Shown piece by piece: positions 1 through 28,835 of a stretch of DNA of 64,000 nt (position 1 is the first letter of the stretch; each line of letters starts with the position of its first letter). The translations under genes were made by a program, and so were the position numbers. The stretch is from Cliona cf. orientalis (Eukaryota > Porifera > Demospongiae > Clionaida > Clionaidae): contig OZ005692.1 of the NCBI GenBank assembly GCA_963930775.1, positions 6,992,135-7,056,134 of the forward strand, in the 5' to 3' direction. The notes below the pieces were generated by a model, which was not told where the DNA came from, made no database searches, and was given only the letters and a program-made list of their open reading frames with translations.

Positions 1-537
1 TAGTGTGAAGTGGTCCCTTTTCTCAGATCCTGTCACATTTGACTGTCTTGGTTTTGACATTTGATGGCAATTAGCTGACTTATCAAGGCATTATATCAGC
101 ACATGGTTTGTCCAGCTGGCCAAATTTGCGACAGAATAAAATTAGTGTGCCAGCACACCATGCATTTGCTTGTGCAATTGTCAACTGAGCCATGTAAAAT
201 ACTAATCACTGTATAGTTGATATAGCATACGGGTATTCACTTTGTATTAGCTACTCCAATTTAGGAAATTATCCTAGCAAGCATTGTACTTGCATGCTAT
301 TTACTACTGTGTGTCTTATAGCTACACTTTGTACAAATGCAGCTAGGGTTTTGTACTGTAGTATTCATTGGTCACTATCTCAAATGATGATTAATTGTGA
401 TAGGATCTAAGAAAAGGGAATACTTCGTATTATTACCAAATTTCATTTTAAAATGCTTATATCTCTGGAATCACAGTAGCTATGAACTTTAACTTTGGCA
501 TGATTATTCTTTCACTATCCTGCTATACTCTTGCAAG
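1..537. other. non-coding stretch, no feature seen
   Basis: This AT-rich stretch has no convincing exon, RNA gene or repeat boundary on either strand. It precedes the foldback element that starts near 538. Confidence 0.5.
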
Positions 538-2548
538 GAATAGACCCTATTCCACCATGACGTCATACCGCGCGAGGGTGGTCAAAGGTGTGCGTTAATT
601 AGAATCGCACCATAGTAATGTATTGGGAAGATTACCTGGAAAAACGCGGCCTCCTACCTGGGACCAGCTGCAGTACAGCTATTTATGGCGATATTCCACT
701 AGGAGAGGAGCTAAAGGCCATGTTCAGCCCTAGGAGATAGCACCAGGCCAAGAATGTCACTTGCGCGGAAGCCTCCAACTTGACCATCATGAGCCCACCT
801 GGAATGGTGCTGTCAAGGAGAAAAAGGAACCATGGCGCTTTTACTACACCTTTGCAACCCACAGCAGGGGCCTGATCAGAACCAGAACAAGCTGAGATAG
901 TGGCAGAGTAAGTCACTTCTATATAAAATGCCATCTGGAAAGGCATTTTTACAGCTGATTTTCAATGCATGACATGACCCTCTGGGCCAACCCAAGCCAG
1001 AATAATACTGAATTATCTAACTCATGCTACACACTTACATACACAATTGTTTAGGGTGGAAAGGGTGCAAAAGGTTAGAGTGGAACTAGACCACAGTGAG
1101 AGAAAGGCTGGATGGGCTTGAAGACGTACGTGTTCAAGACCTCTAAATGCTGGATCAAGCTTGCCAAATGAAAATGGCCCATAACAATCATACATCTGTT
1201 AGATGATCATACCTCAAACAATGCTATAAGGCCTTTCACTGTTGTATCCCCCTATCAGTTGTCATCCATCATAAAAATTAATTAGTGTGTTAAATATCCC
1301 TGATTTAATACAGAGGAGGTAGGACAGGCTTGACCTTTGGCCAATAGTTCACTAATTAAATCACTAGTATAGGCTTTCATGAAGGTTCTTAGAGAACATC
1401 ATTGCGATTTTTGAACTCAGCGCTATTGATTTAGTGGAGGAGCCCCTCTTAGTTAGCACTGTAGAGCAATTTTTAGGTCTTTGGAATGTTAATCAAAGCG
1501 GCTAATCGATATTCCAAAGACCTAAAAATTGCTCTACAGTGCTAACTAAGAGGGGCTCCCCCACTAAATCAATAGCGCTGAGTTCGAAAATCGCAACGAT
1601 ATCCTCTAAAAATCTTCACGAAAGCCTATAATATCGATTTAATTAGTGAACTATTGGCCAAAGGTCAAGCGCGTCCTACCTCCTCTGGATTTAATACTGG
1701 GATATGACTAATTTTAATGTTCAAAGCAAAAACATTTTTGTCTTGTCCAACCATAAACAATAATTATTGCTGTACAGTGTCATTTATGCACTCAACAACA
1801 GAGAGAAAAATGATCATGCTTGTAGTATAAATACAATGGGCTATGAAGCCATCACTACCAAAACGGAGATTACTAATACTTCTGTATGTACAACTAAGGT
1901 ATAATAATGGCATGACCACGATATCTCATGTTTTTCGTCACAGTTTAGGTTGATCCAGCATTTAGAGGTCTTGAACACCGCCTTCAAGCCCATCCAGCCT
2001 TTCTCTTACTGCAGTCCAGTTCCACTCTAACTTTTTGCGCCCTTTCCACCCTACATAATTGTGTATGACTTTATCATTCAGTTTTATATTCATGGCTTGG
2101 AGGGTCATGCCATGCATTGAAAATCAGAACTGTAAAAATGCCTTTCCAGATCCGATTTTATATAGAGGTGACTTACTCTGCCACTATCTCAGCTTGTTCT
2201 GGTTCTGATCAGGCCCCTGCTGTGGGTTGCAAAGGTGTAGTAAAAGCGCCATGGTTCCTTTTTCTCCTTGACAGCACCATTCCAGGTGGGCCCACGATGG
2301 TCACAAGTTGGAGGCTTCCGCACAAGTGACATTCTCGGCCTGGTGCTATCTCCTAGGGCTGAACACGGTCGTTAGTTCCTCTCCTAGTGGATTATCGCCA
2401 TAAATAGCTGTACTGCAGCTGGTCCCAGGTAGGAGGCCGCGTTTTTCCAGGTAATCTTCCCAATACATTATTATGGTGCGATTCTAATTAACGCACACCT
2501 TTGACCACCCTCGCGCGGTATGACGTCATGGTGGAATAGGGTCTATTC
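538..2548. mobile_element. 2 kb foldback (long terminal inverted repeat) element
   Basis: The first ~620 bases (538-1160) reappear as an imperfect reverse complement at about 1950-2548. The two tips are GAATAGACCCTATTCC and GGAATAGGGTCTATTC. Each arm therefore contains the same short open frame (946-683 minus and 2117-2329 plus), which is a repeat artefact and not two genes. The tip is itself a small hairpin (GAATAG-ACC-CTATTC). The middle holds a second, nested foldback at 1311-1687. I found no transposase frame, so it is non-autonomous. No clear target duplication was seen around the outer ends. Confidence 0.85.
1311..1687. mobile_element. nested foldback with 9-bp target duplication
   Basis: The ends are CAGAGGAGGTAGGAC and GTCCTACCTCCTCTG. 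The arms stay complementary almost to the centre near 1500 (for example 1428-1485 against 1510-1570). The direct repeat GATTTAATA flanks both ends (1302-1310 and 1688-1696), which is what transposition leaves behind. The element sits inside the larger foldback and so inserted after it. A CAGAGG terminus recalls hAT elements, but those usually make 8-bp duplications, so the superfamily is left open. Confidence 0.8.
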
Positions 2549-3221
2549 TGAGCCCTGCCCATTTCTGGTATGGGTGGGGTGAGGGTGGGTGTCGATCGTG
2601 TTCAAAAATCTGTTTTTATGCCCCACTTTGGTGGCTCACCGCTCAGGAAATAAGACTAACTATAGCTTCTAACATTGGATCTGTGAAGTAGAAAACCTAA
2701 ACTGCTTACAAACCAAGTCAGAACTCCAGGGCTCTTAAGGTCTTGGAATGGTGACAGTTTGAAAAATGGCAAAAAATCACACTTAGCGTGTGGTGGTCAG
2801 TTACTTTCTCAGATCCTATCACACTTAGCCTTGTCATGGGAAAACTATATACATCACATCTTTAGATTGGCCATGTTTCAACTGAGGATCTTAAAAAACT
2901 TCTTGTAATATCTTAATCCAGCCATCCAATTGTAATAGTTATCTATGGAGCTGGTAAAAAATGCTTTCAAATTCCTCATGCAATTGAGTATATGGCATCA
3001 TTTCCTGGTCCACAAGCTAATGATCAGCAATGAGGCAAGGTACTTTTTCTTTTGGTAGGGTAGAAACATCTCCCCTCTACATGCCATCACTACCAAGACA
3101 AAAAAAGATCGTGAATTTAAACCCATAGAAGTGCTAAAGTACATTTGTAGTTATGATTATTGTACCATAAGGAACCACAGTTCAAGGTTTCATACAGGGG
3201 GAGGGGTGAGAAAGGGGGTAT

Positions 3222-3236
3222 CCCCCCCCCCCCCCC
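3222..3236. repeat. poly(C) run
   Basis: Fifteen consecutive C lie in a non-coding stretch. The surrounding plus-strand frame (3131-3427) is open partly because CCC reads as proline, and I do not call it a gene. Confidence 0.8.
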
Positions 3237-3456
3237 AAGGGATGAGGCTATATACTGAAATAGTATATATTACATGTAATTATCATGAAACTACAAAATC
3301 ATGGCATGAAAGGTATGTATCAATGATCAATACTACTTTTAGTCAAAGTGGATCTAAAATACAGTTTAAGAGGTCTAAAATTTCAAAAATTTCCTGGAAA
3401 GGGGAGCATGCCTTCAGATCCCCCTAGAGATGGTGGTGTTTTATAGTAAGATTGGC

Positions 3457-5207
3457 TCACGCTTCCCTGTCTCCCAATGTCCGAGCAGCTTGAGGATGTG
3501 GTAAGCCTGGTTTACATACACTAACAAGGTGCAAACCACACAACTGCACAGTGGTTTATACTGGTACATGTATACAAGGAGCTGAGCCCACAACGTCACA
3601 CACTATACACAATATTGATATCTCCAATGTCAGCCCATTCCCAAGTCTCAGGCTAATGTAAGATGCACTGCCTATGGCCCTCTTTCATGAGAAAACAGTA
3701 TATCAATATCCTCACCTTTGGATTCCAAACATATGCAAACTGTTTTGAGAGTAGATATGATCAGCTGTGATTCACTTGAAATATATTGTGCAAACTTTTG
3801 CCTTAAAGGATGGCTACTCTTCTTAAGAAGTGTCCACAAGACTTGAACTGCATACTTGACTTCTTCTTCTACTGGATCACTGATAATATTTGTACCAGTG
3901 AATAAGAAAGCTGCTCTCTTCATATAAACTGTGAATGCAAGCTCTAGTAGTTGAACATCTGAGATAGAGTCAATAGTACATGTCACCAGCTTAACAGACT
4001 GATCCAAGGATATTGGTAAACCTATATAAAATGTTTGAAAAAATGGATGTAACGATACATACAGAACAAATATTATAATCAAGAAATAGTATATATACTA
4101 GCAGAATATCATCTGCTTCCGTTCCACAAAACTAGTGACCTAGCTCTAAATGGAGTGACAGTTGTACACTATCGAATCAGCTATTTATGTCAGAACTAGA
4201 AGTTACGTATGTACTTTCCTCAACTATTTTTCCCCACTATAAATCGCTTTTGTTGCCCCATGCAAGTATTCACTGTGTTTGACGTGGAATACTTTATTCA
4301 CCACCTGAAATCTATGCATGGTTGAGAATGTATCAGAACTGATTATTGAGCGCACCATATAAAATAGATAGGGGTGCATTAACTGGTTTGTAGCTACGAG
4401 GTTGCAACAGCAGTACAAAGAGAGTTGCCTGTGTTCAATGACTCCACTAGCTGCCTGTACTAGTCAGCTGTGCCACAGGGCAATACATAATAATGTGCCT
4501 TAACCACCTAACCACCATGTGTGTACGGCATATATTGCCCTGGTGGTAGCTTTGATCTATGTTATAGGTAGGCTACAAATACATCTTAAGAACAAGTTTG
4601 GCATAAATATGTTCCATTTAAAGTTGAAAGGAAGCCATTACTGTCTCTTTTGTCTATTGAGAGCTCACCAGGGAGCGAGGAAGGCAGTGGTGGTCAGCAA
4701 ATGACACTAAAGCTAGTGTGAGTTCTGTATTGGGCTGTTCCAGTATATAAAAGATACAACCCCATGGAAGACTAAATTTTGATATACCCCCTAAGGAAGC
4801 CTAATTATTGATTTCAACTGTCAAGAACCATGGACTTGACACATCCAAGACTCGTTAAGATGCATGACATCTGTATGATACCCCCCCCCTGGAATTCATT
4901 AATGTCTTCATGGTACCCATCCAGATTTCAATTTTACCCCACAAGCATTTATTAAAATGGCATAAACTTGAGACCCCTCAGAACTAATTATTGCTCTTCA
5001 GAATCGCTATTAAATGGAATAGCCCATAAATTTACCGTGGCAAATCTTAACTCTGATTGCTAGCTGTTTAATATATACTATAGGCTACCGCGAACGGCCC
5101 GGCTCAGCCTGAAACACAATGATGATATCTAGCCTATAGTAGTACTGTAAGTTCACAGCTAACTTACTTGCCGGTGATGGACTGACGCCTTCGGTATCCG
5201 TCGCCAT
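3457..5207 (-). CDS. unidentified 131-aa protein, three exons
   Basis: I do not recognise this protein. Three exons join in phase on the minus strand. Exon 1 (5207-5168) has an ATG after CCAAA and begins MATDTEGVSPSPA. Exon 2 (4021-3716) encodes a mostly helical stretch containing SISDVQLLELAFTVYMKR and QVLWTLLKKSSHPLRQKFA. Exon 3 (3506-3457) ends in TGA. The lengths 40+306+50 give 132 codons including the stop. Donors read CAA|GTAAGT and AAG|GTGAGG, and acceptors read TATAG and CCAG. The helical pattern could suit an adaptor or a HEAT/ARM-like fragment, but this is only a guess. A CACGTG box lies at 5229-5234, just upstream of the ATG. The last exon has a second open frame, so the C-terminus is the least certain part. 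Confidence 0.6.
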
Positions 5208-5512
5208 TTTGGATTCTCCAACAGAGAGCACGTGATCTACGTACAGCGTACGCGCGTATGCATATACGTATAGAAAGTGCAGGGTCTTCCTCGCTCAGCG
5301 ATCAGCTTTTAATCCTTGGAGCATGCGCAATTGACGACCTAGCTCACATGTCGGATATTATTGCGCGTGCTCCAACTCTTCTTTGAATTTGGCTTCATTC
5401 GCGGAGGAATCCATAAAGGCTTCGAGGCTGAACCCCCAAAACATAAATTTTGGGCTCAGGATCAACAACTTACTAGAATGGACTCCTGAAAACTGATTCA
5501 TGTCCTCCCCCT

Positions 5513-5540
5513 CCCCCCCCCCCCCCCCCCCCCCCCCCCC
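5513..5540. repeat. 28-base poly(C) run
   Basis: An uninterrupted run of 28 C lies upstream (on the plus strand) of unassigned sequence. It is the longest of the G/C homopolymers in the window. Apart from it, 5208-6718 shows no gene that I can support. Confidence 0.85.
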
Positions 5541-6717
5541 AAACTACTAAATTTTCTTTCCTCCACTTATGTAGCTAGCAGCTCTCATCATTGAAAGCAG
5601 GAGTAGATTATGTAGGTGCAGAAGCCGCAGTGGACTCTGGAGTCGACTCGTGGACTGATATTTGGACTGATAAGGCATGTAAGGCTACGAATGACGACCA
5701 TTTCCAACCATGCTCCACTGGTGTCCTGTCTGTACTGTTCCTTGCAGGAGTAGCTGCCGCTGTCACGGGGATTTGGTACCCCCGTACCCCTGGTACTACG
5801 TCACCGGTGAATCGGTACCCCGTGGTATGAAATCACCACCTCGAGAGCAACCTACCACGGTGATTTAATACTCCGTTGTTTTGGTACCCTGGTACAAACA
5901 CTTCGAAGACCAATGGTGTTCTGACACTCCCGGTGAATTAGTACCCCCATGCATGCATGGACTCGTGCGATCGATGTCGGTTGGTTCCCCAGCTTGAAGC
6001 TGAGCTACTGGATACTGGATACTAGCTATTTAGCATGGATTTTATGTCGGCGTGCTATGTGGATGCTCCAGAGTTTATGCTTCAGTGGTACTAGCTCTCA
6101 GCTAATGAATCATGCAACAAGTCATATACCCCGTCTATCAAGAATAAAAAATAATAATTATAAGGAGGTTAAAGATGATCAAATTTGAGTGTTGTGATAC
6201 ACTCCTTAGTCGAAATGCACACATCACCTGTCCTGATACTGTCGTAAACTTCACCATGTTTGATTTGCAGCCTATGGTGGTGACATATACCCAGTGTGAA
6301 TCATACATATTCAGAATTGAACGAATGATGGTTCACTTTGAATGAAGGATAGTGTTTCTTGCCAGATCAACATTGTGTAAGCCAGATGCATTAGGAAATC
6401 TTTTTTTCAGGAGTATTTGACCAGCATTAATTAGTCGATCATTCAGTCATCCGCGTTCTTGTTGCAATCTGTCTTAGTCTCTAGGTCACCTTGTGTCAGC
6501 TTCTCATAGCCACTGGTAGTTACACACTCTGAAGTGGAAGAATCATTTTCAATGTCTGTAGTCAGATCGTAGCTTTTATCTTGGACAGCCTATTTAGACT
6601 GCTCCTGCTGTCTCTTCGCTTTTGCTCTATATGGAGGATCATTTTCATCCTTCATTTCTGATCATTTTTACGCTTCCTTCCCCTGCACTTTTCCTCTTGA
6701 TGCTGTAGATACCACGA

Positions 6718-6718
<1 letters not shown>

Positions 6719-6754
<36 letters not shown>

Positions 6755-6784
6755 ACACACACACGCACACGCACACACACACAC
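6719..6784. repeat. (AC)n microsatellite
   Basis: This is a mostly uninterrupted CA dinucleotide tract with a few G interruptions. The minus-strand frame across it is a run of Val/Cys from the repeat and is not a gene. Confidence 0.9.
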
Positions 6785-6886
6785 AAGGTAGGAAAGGTTG
6801 ACAAGGTTATCAATACACAACTCATACATGTAGAATATTTATGCATGCGCACACACACATGTAGTCATTGTCTGGAAGTGGGTAAG

Positions 6887-6963
6887 TGGAAATCACGGAA
6901 AGCGGGAACGGGAACGGAAACGGAAACGGAAACGGGAACGGAAAACTGGGAAAGGTCGTCAAG
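6887..6963. repeat. hexamer tandem repeat GGAAAC/GGGAAC
   Basis: About seven tandem copies of GGAAAC or GGGAAC are bounded by TGGAAATCACGGAAAGCGG on the left and AAAGGTCGTCAAGTG on the right. The same block, with fewer copies, lies in inverted orientation at 7877-7938. That copy is attached to the kinase fragment. Confidence 0.75.
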
Positions 6964-7838
6964 TGCACTGGTGATACTTGTACAGATTGGATACAGCATT
7001 AGTAAGCTGGAGTCTTCTTGACAGTATTCCTCTACTCCTCCCTTGGGGCGAAAATGAAGAGTCAGTTCATGCATGCATAAAATAGACTAAGTGATTCCCC
7101 CTCAATCAGATGTTGTCTGGGCTACGTGAGGGGGTAGCTAGCTAGTCGGGGCAAATAGCTATATAATATGTAGATATGCTCGGAGATCATTAATATTATT
7201 ATGGGACACATGTAGTCAATTTCTGTGTTAATATTAAATTTAGAAGATCTCAGGGCTCAGTAGAACCCTCACTCAGTCCTTCGGTCTTCTAGCTAGCTAC
7301 GTCACGTAGAAATCTCCTAAACAGTGTATAACCATGCATAGCTAGATAATAGGCACTACAGTGCACTGTAAGATTAATATAATATCAGTGTCTAACTGTA
7401 TCGTGTTCACATGCACAGCACACCTGTAGCTATTTAAAACTAATCAACAGCACACTTGTGCATTATTGTTGTAGCTACTATGACAGGTACTACGGCAAGA
7501 TAGCAGTCTTGGTAATCCAATTAGCTCATGGTATGTGTTGTAGTACATGCATAATGCCCAACTGCTGAGCAATATCATGACTTGACATCAAAATTATTAA
7601 ATTATTGTGATTAGACATCAAATTAACAAGTAATTGTGTGTAAGGGTGGAGGTGCATGTTCCCCTGTTTGTGCCAGGGGGTGGCCATATGATATCATGAA
7701 ATGGAAAGCTTCTATAAGCTCAATTGTGGCCTGCCTGCATGTGCCAGTGTGGGTCTATTATTACTATAGCTACTGAGCTACTACAGGCCTTAGAGGTTGC
7801 ATGTGGAAGGGTCTTAATCCAATGTTAGATACCGTATG

Positions 7839-8039
7839 TTAACGGGAGTGGTGAGTGTATTCACTCGGTGGTTTTTCACCTGACGACCTTTTCCATTTCT
7901 CGTTCCCGTTTCCGCTTTCCGTGATTTCCATTTGCCCGAAGGTGCCACGTCCTAACTCTGAACCTTCACCTTCCAGTACTTTAACTCCAGTCAGCTTATA
8001 AGGTACTAGGCCCGAGAATGCAGCCACGTCGTCAGCCAT
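7839..8039 (-). pseudogene. 5' fragment of a TKL kinase gene
   Basis: The first ~35 codons (MADDVAAFSGLVPYKLTGVK, then GSELGRGTFG) match the start of the minus-strand kinase at 31721 (MDSFSGLERYKLTEVRV, then NSEVGRGAYA). Similarity extends into the leader (GTGAGACATGG against GGGAGACATGG). After the glycine loop the frame runs into the GGAAAC-type repeat block and loses all kinase similarity. No other kinase motifs follow in the next kilobase. It is most simply a truncated duplicate whose 3' side was replaced by repeat sequence. Confidence 0.6.
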
Positions 8040-8091
8040 GTCTCACGATATTTATGCGTATTATTATAGTGCACTCTTGATCATAATACCG

Positions 8092-8530
8092 TATGGCGGG
8101 TAATTTTCGTGGGGTGCTAATTTTCGTGATTGCATGACTTGGCAGTCACTACAGAAATAATTAATGCCTGCAGTAAAATTATGCAATTGCGCAAGTCCCA
8201 GATGATGGGCGTGGCCAAAATATCTTGTCCCCGGATAACGGTGTGCGAAAAGAGAGAGGGAGGTAACTCCGGGCGGAAGTATCCCGAAGACAGAAATTCC
8301 GCGACGGGTGTTGATTGGCCACAGTAGAGGGTATGGAAGCCGCTATACTCGACGCTACGCGCATGCACGTGCTGCATGCACTGCGCATGTACGCGCGCGA
8401 AACCAGATTACGCGTCATTAGGCCATGCAAACTGCCTATAAATAGAACGCAAGCTAAAAAAAAAAAAAATTAAATCTACAATTTTAATTTTAACGTGATT
8501 TTTGGTAAACTTCGGGTCTATGCTGCAAGT
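8092..8530. other. non-coding stretch with a MITE-like end
   Basis: TACCGTATGGCGGGTAATTT at about 8093 resembles the termini of the TACCGTA-type elements elsewhere in the window, but I could not find its partner end. The rest is GC-rich sequence with CGCGCATG-type motifs and an A run at 8455-8469. No exon is supported. Confidence 0.35.
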
Positions 8531-11335
8531 TATGCCGCAGCGGCTGCTTAGCCGGGATCTTCTTGCCGTTAGCAGAAGCAAACAACAAAAATTCGACAGG
8601 CTGTATCGGAACACCGGAGACCACCGGAAGTCTCTGGTGCTACGACAGCTCTATCGCAAACAATAGTAGCAAACTGTCTGGAAATGATGAGTCTAATGGA
8701 GAAAAAGAACACATTCCTGGCACTAGGAGAGTCTGGGGTACCCTCCCCACAATGCAGGTGGGAGCTATGGTGAGTACCCTTAAGAAGCTGACAAAAGCTG
8801 GCAGTAAGGTGAGAGTGTATCGCAAATTCAGAACTAGTAGGCAGGGTAAAGCATGCTGGTGGTTTAACCTCAAAGGGAAAGAGAATGATCTCTGTGCGCT
8901 GGAAGCTTAAGGTGAGTGGGAGCGACTCAGTTACCCTGCAAACTAATTGGAAGCTAGAACACTATTACAAATCAACGGCAGTATCCAACTGCAATAACCT
9001 CGAGCCCACTCCAGCTGAGCATGATGAGCATGACGAGCTTGTGCAACCAAGTGGCAGTTCTACCACTGAAGTATCATCTCTTAATGGGCCGAAAGGAAGA
9101 ACTGGCACAGTAAGTTTATTGAGATCATGCACAGCTAGCTGTATCCCTCAAGTACCTGATAAATCGAAGAAGTCTTTTCCGTGGATAAACAAGCAGATCC
9201 TGCAAACTATTGCAAAACGGAATACATATTACCGCCTATTGAAGAGTACTGACCATGAATGCCAATCTATCCTTCACAAGTATAAGTCCTTCTGAAACAG
9301 AGTTGTCGGGCTCCTCCGAGAAGAAAAAAGAAAGTAGCTACTTTGAAAACCTGAACTCTCCTGACCAAAAAGTTTTCTGGAAGGCAGTCAAGATATTGAA
9401 TAAGACAACTGCAACTATATTATATTCCTACACTCGTAGGTGAAAATGGGTTGCTGGCATCCACTAGCAATGAAAAAGCTACCACTCTCAACCAGTATTT
9501 CTTTAGTTGCTTTAACACATGCCTTCCTCCTTTGTCGGATGAGGATCTGTTGCCATGTACACCTACTTCCTGCCCTGAGAAGTGTTTGATCACAGAAGAT
9601 TGACATTGTGTGGCTATGGCGCTACTCAAAGTCGATGTAACCAAATCAATAGGAATCGATGGTATATATCAGCAGTTATGTTGAGGAATACAGCCTTGAG
9701 TATAGCTCTAAGTATAACGACCATCTTTAACCATAGTATCAGATATGGTTGCTGTCCTAACGACTGGAAAGTTGCTAGAATTGTACCAATTTCAAAGGCA
9801 GATGCTACATGTATGTCATCCCCAGCCAATTACAGACCTATCTCTATCCTCCCCATTATCAGTAAGGTTTTGGAACATCATTTTGCCGATATTATATTAT
9901 GGATCACTTGGAAGAAGTGGCCCCCATCCAGGGGCTGATCCAGGGGGAGTGGATAGGGTGGCTAGCCACCCCCTTCACTAGTTTTTTATGTAGTATAAGA
10001 GACGTCCACCATAGTAACTAGCCACCCCCTTGCACCAGTATAGTTAACTATGGGTATCCACCCCATCAGCCACCTTCCATGCATCAGCACCTGCCATCTC
10101 ATCAAATCAGTGGGGTTTTGTGCCTGGACGCTCTACTACATCGGCACTACTCTCCATTTCACACAATTGTTTGCAGGCCCTGGACTCAGGATGTGAAGTA
10201 TGTACGATTTTTTTCGATATTCGTAAGGCCTTTGACTCTGTACTGCACAGAGCTTTAACGGAGAAAATGCGAAAGATAAGTCTACATGACCACCTGCTGA
10301 GTTGGCTGCATAGCTACCTATCAAACAGGTCTCAATTGTTGCTGTCGATGGAGAATCGTTTGATGAACTCTCTGTTTTATCTGGAGTACCCAAGGGTCGG
10401 TTCTTGGGCCTCTGCTTTTCTTGGTCTATATTATAATGATGTAACAAGCCAGATCTCAGCAGGCAGTAATATTGTTCTTTTTGCTGATGATATAGCGCTA
10501 TAGCTACAGAGTGATCACTTCACCTGTTGACTATACATGCAACTTCAGTCAGACATAGATTCAATAGCTAACTGGACAGAGGTATATCACCTTACCTTAC
10601 ATTCTGGAAAATGTGCCATGTTGATTACCAGGAAACACGCAACTTCTTACCACCCACTGATGCTCAAAGACATTCAGCTCAATTATGTTGATCAGTACAA
10701 GTATCTTGGCCTCATTTTTTGTCCCAGCTTCTCGTGGTCAAATCACATTGGCCTTATTGTCAACAAAGTGAGAAGATTGACTGGCTTGCTATACAGAAGA
10801 TTTTATAAGCACTCAAATTCTCAAACTCTCCTAAGACTATATGGTTCATTCATTTGTCCACATCTGGAATACGCATCTGTCGTATAGTCTCCACATCTAA
10901 CTAATGACATATCATTGAAAAAGCTCAGCACTTTGCTCTTAAGGTTTGCTTGAAGGACTGGTCGTTGAACTATGAGGAAGCACTAGTGGACCTAGCACAT
11001 ATTCCACCTCTGATTGCTCGACGTGATCGTGCAGCTTTATGTTACATGTATAATATTGTGCACAACAATATGGACTTTGAAAATGCACCAGTATAACCTA
11101 GACCAATCTCAAGGTTGACAAGGCACAGTAACAGTCATCAACTCCGTCAGCCATACTGCCACACAAATGCCTTTCAGAATTCATTTTTTCCTAAAACTCT
11201 CTCAATGTGGAACTCACTATCTGAAGAAGTGTTTGCTTATCCATCACTTGCCAGTTTTAAGTATATGCTGTTTCATAATCTTTGTTTTATAATTATTACC
11301 ATTCGCTTATCCCTTTGTTCTCTAACTTAAATTCT
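8530..11335 (+). mobile_element. decayed non-LTR retrotransposon (LINE)
   Basis: Several broken frames line up into one LINE. About 8710-8885 encodes an ORF1-like piece (RRVWGTLPTMQVGAMVSTLK ... GKACWWFNLKG). About 9160-9295 encodes the linker before reverse transcriptase (KKSFPWINKQILQTIAKRN). Reverse transcriptase follows in shifted frames: DWKVARIVPISKAD and NYRPISILPIISKVLEHH near 9750-9880, the catalytic FFDIRKAFDSV near 10210, and FADDIAL near 10490. Thumb and C-terminal regions run to about 11330. The endonuclease that should separate ORF1 from the linker is missing. There are stop codons and frameshifts, and about 160 unrelated bases at about 9946-10105 interrupt reverse transcriptase. 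The copy is dead. The motifs suggest the CR1/Jockey-like group. Confidence 0.85.
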
Positions 11336-13016
11336 TTTTGTATAGCTAGGTACATGCATGCATTAGCTTATAAGCTACTTCATGTATCTACTGCATATTT
11401 GCAGGAATATTATAGAAAAAAATTATTATTGTAATGCTAATAATTAATAATTTATTAATGATTTAATGATAGAAGCAAAAGAGATGATACGTGGTGCACA
11501 TTAATTTTCGTTAGTGTGTTTGAAGTAGAACCCTATGATTTTTGTTTTATTAAAATTTAATGGTCTCAATTGAGTCAGATAAAGTGAAAGTGGATGCATG
11601 GTTGTGCATGATTCCACAATCGAATGATTCTGTTAAAATAGAAATGCAATGGAATTTAAGCTCAAACCAGATGACTCAGCTCTTGTGGGTGCAGTGGGTA
11701 GCTATTGTTATAAATTCATGAATATCCTGTTCGTCCTTTAGGCATTTCACCAGGTTCAAGAGATCCAGCCAAAGGCTGATCGGAAGCAGATGCGATTTCC
11801 AAAGTCTATTCTTGTAACTTATTGATGTAGCTATCCTCTCGATTGCCTTGATCATAGTCTATGCCTTGATATACTTGGTTTCCATAGTTGGCAACAATAA
11901 GAAAAGTGAGATTTCACAAGAGCACAAGAGTCATGATCAGATACAATTTCTTCTTTAGGTGGATTGGTGAACTGGATGGTGAAGTCCATTGTAGTGTAGT
12001 AGCTGCAGGCTATTGTATGCCATTTTGCATACTTTTAATATTACTGAGTGGTGTGTGGACCCAGTTTGGATTTCTGCTTGAAGCTATGTCTAGATCCTTT
12101 ACGAGTCCAGCGTGGTTATTGCATAATCCTCAAGAAGGTATTCAGGCTCATCATCTGACTGGAGCACGCAACCTCGTGCCTCACTGATATCATCTCAATA
12201 TTTTTGTACTAAGCTTATATCTTGTGAAATGCATGACATTGTACTAACTATTGGTAAGTTATACTTAGTATTGCTATTAGCAAACCTCCGCCTCTTTCAT
12301 ATCTATACCCAACTAATTGATATCTATTCTAATGAACCGTCACAACAGTCTTCGACGGGCAGCGGAGGTATGCAATCATGGGCTGTTATGGCTGCCTTGT
12401 TTGACGCGCATGCGCATGGGGCAACGCCCACATTTATCTTTACCAAGATTGCGTATAGAATCCATAAACGGAGTGGCTATTGACACACACAATTGCTGAA
12501 TTACTACTGACCTCGCGCGCCTTCTTTGATCGCTGACTATTGATGAATACTCCCTGCAGCATTTAACCCCAACGCGTACGCGTGCGTGTGAACTTGATGT
12601 TCAGTTACTGTACACGATGTCATACATACCGGTATTTGTATTAGAAATCAGTAGTTAGAAATCCAAATTGTAAGAAATCGTCGAAATCAAAGCCCGAATA
12701 CTAGGACGGAAATCTCGTCTGAAATCGGCCATCACTAGAAAACAGGAAATCCGTGTTTGAAATGAATCCCGTTGACTCCACTTGCCCCGTTCTGCGAGCG
12801 ATCGCGCGCGATGTTAAAAGTCAACGGGTGACCGGTGAGGATACACTAACGTATAGGGGCTTCCTCATAATCTGGGATCGGCGCGGTACTGGTGTCAATA
12901 GTCAGTTAGTGGCGTTAAATTACACCGGATGGTGGCAATAGTCATTTAGTAGCCACCTGTTTGTCCGTGCCTATAGCCGCTGATAAATAAAACAGGATCA
13001 GGGGCTGCTCATTGGC
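11336..13016 (+). promoter_or_regulatory. upstream region of the long death-domain gene
   Basis: I find no exon here that I trust. CGCGCATGCGCA at 12405-12416 fits the consensus bound by NRF-1 in animals, and CpG-rich sequence continues to about 12600. This is a plausible promoter for the gene starting at 13017, or for an undetected 5' exon. Several plus-strand open frames (11888-12187, 12229-12483) have no splice or homology support. Confidence 0.35.

Positions 13017-28835
<15,819 letters not shown>

Noticed and set aside
683-2329. Two similar open frames on opposite strands
   Set aside because: They are the same sequence in the two arms of the foldback element.
3131-3427. 98-codon frame with polyproline
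   Set aside because: It is open because of the poly(C) run, with no splice or domain support.
6652-6858. Val/Cys-rich frame
   Set aside because: Translation of the AC microsatellite.
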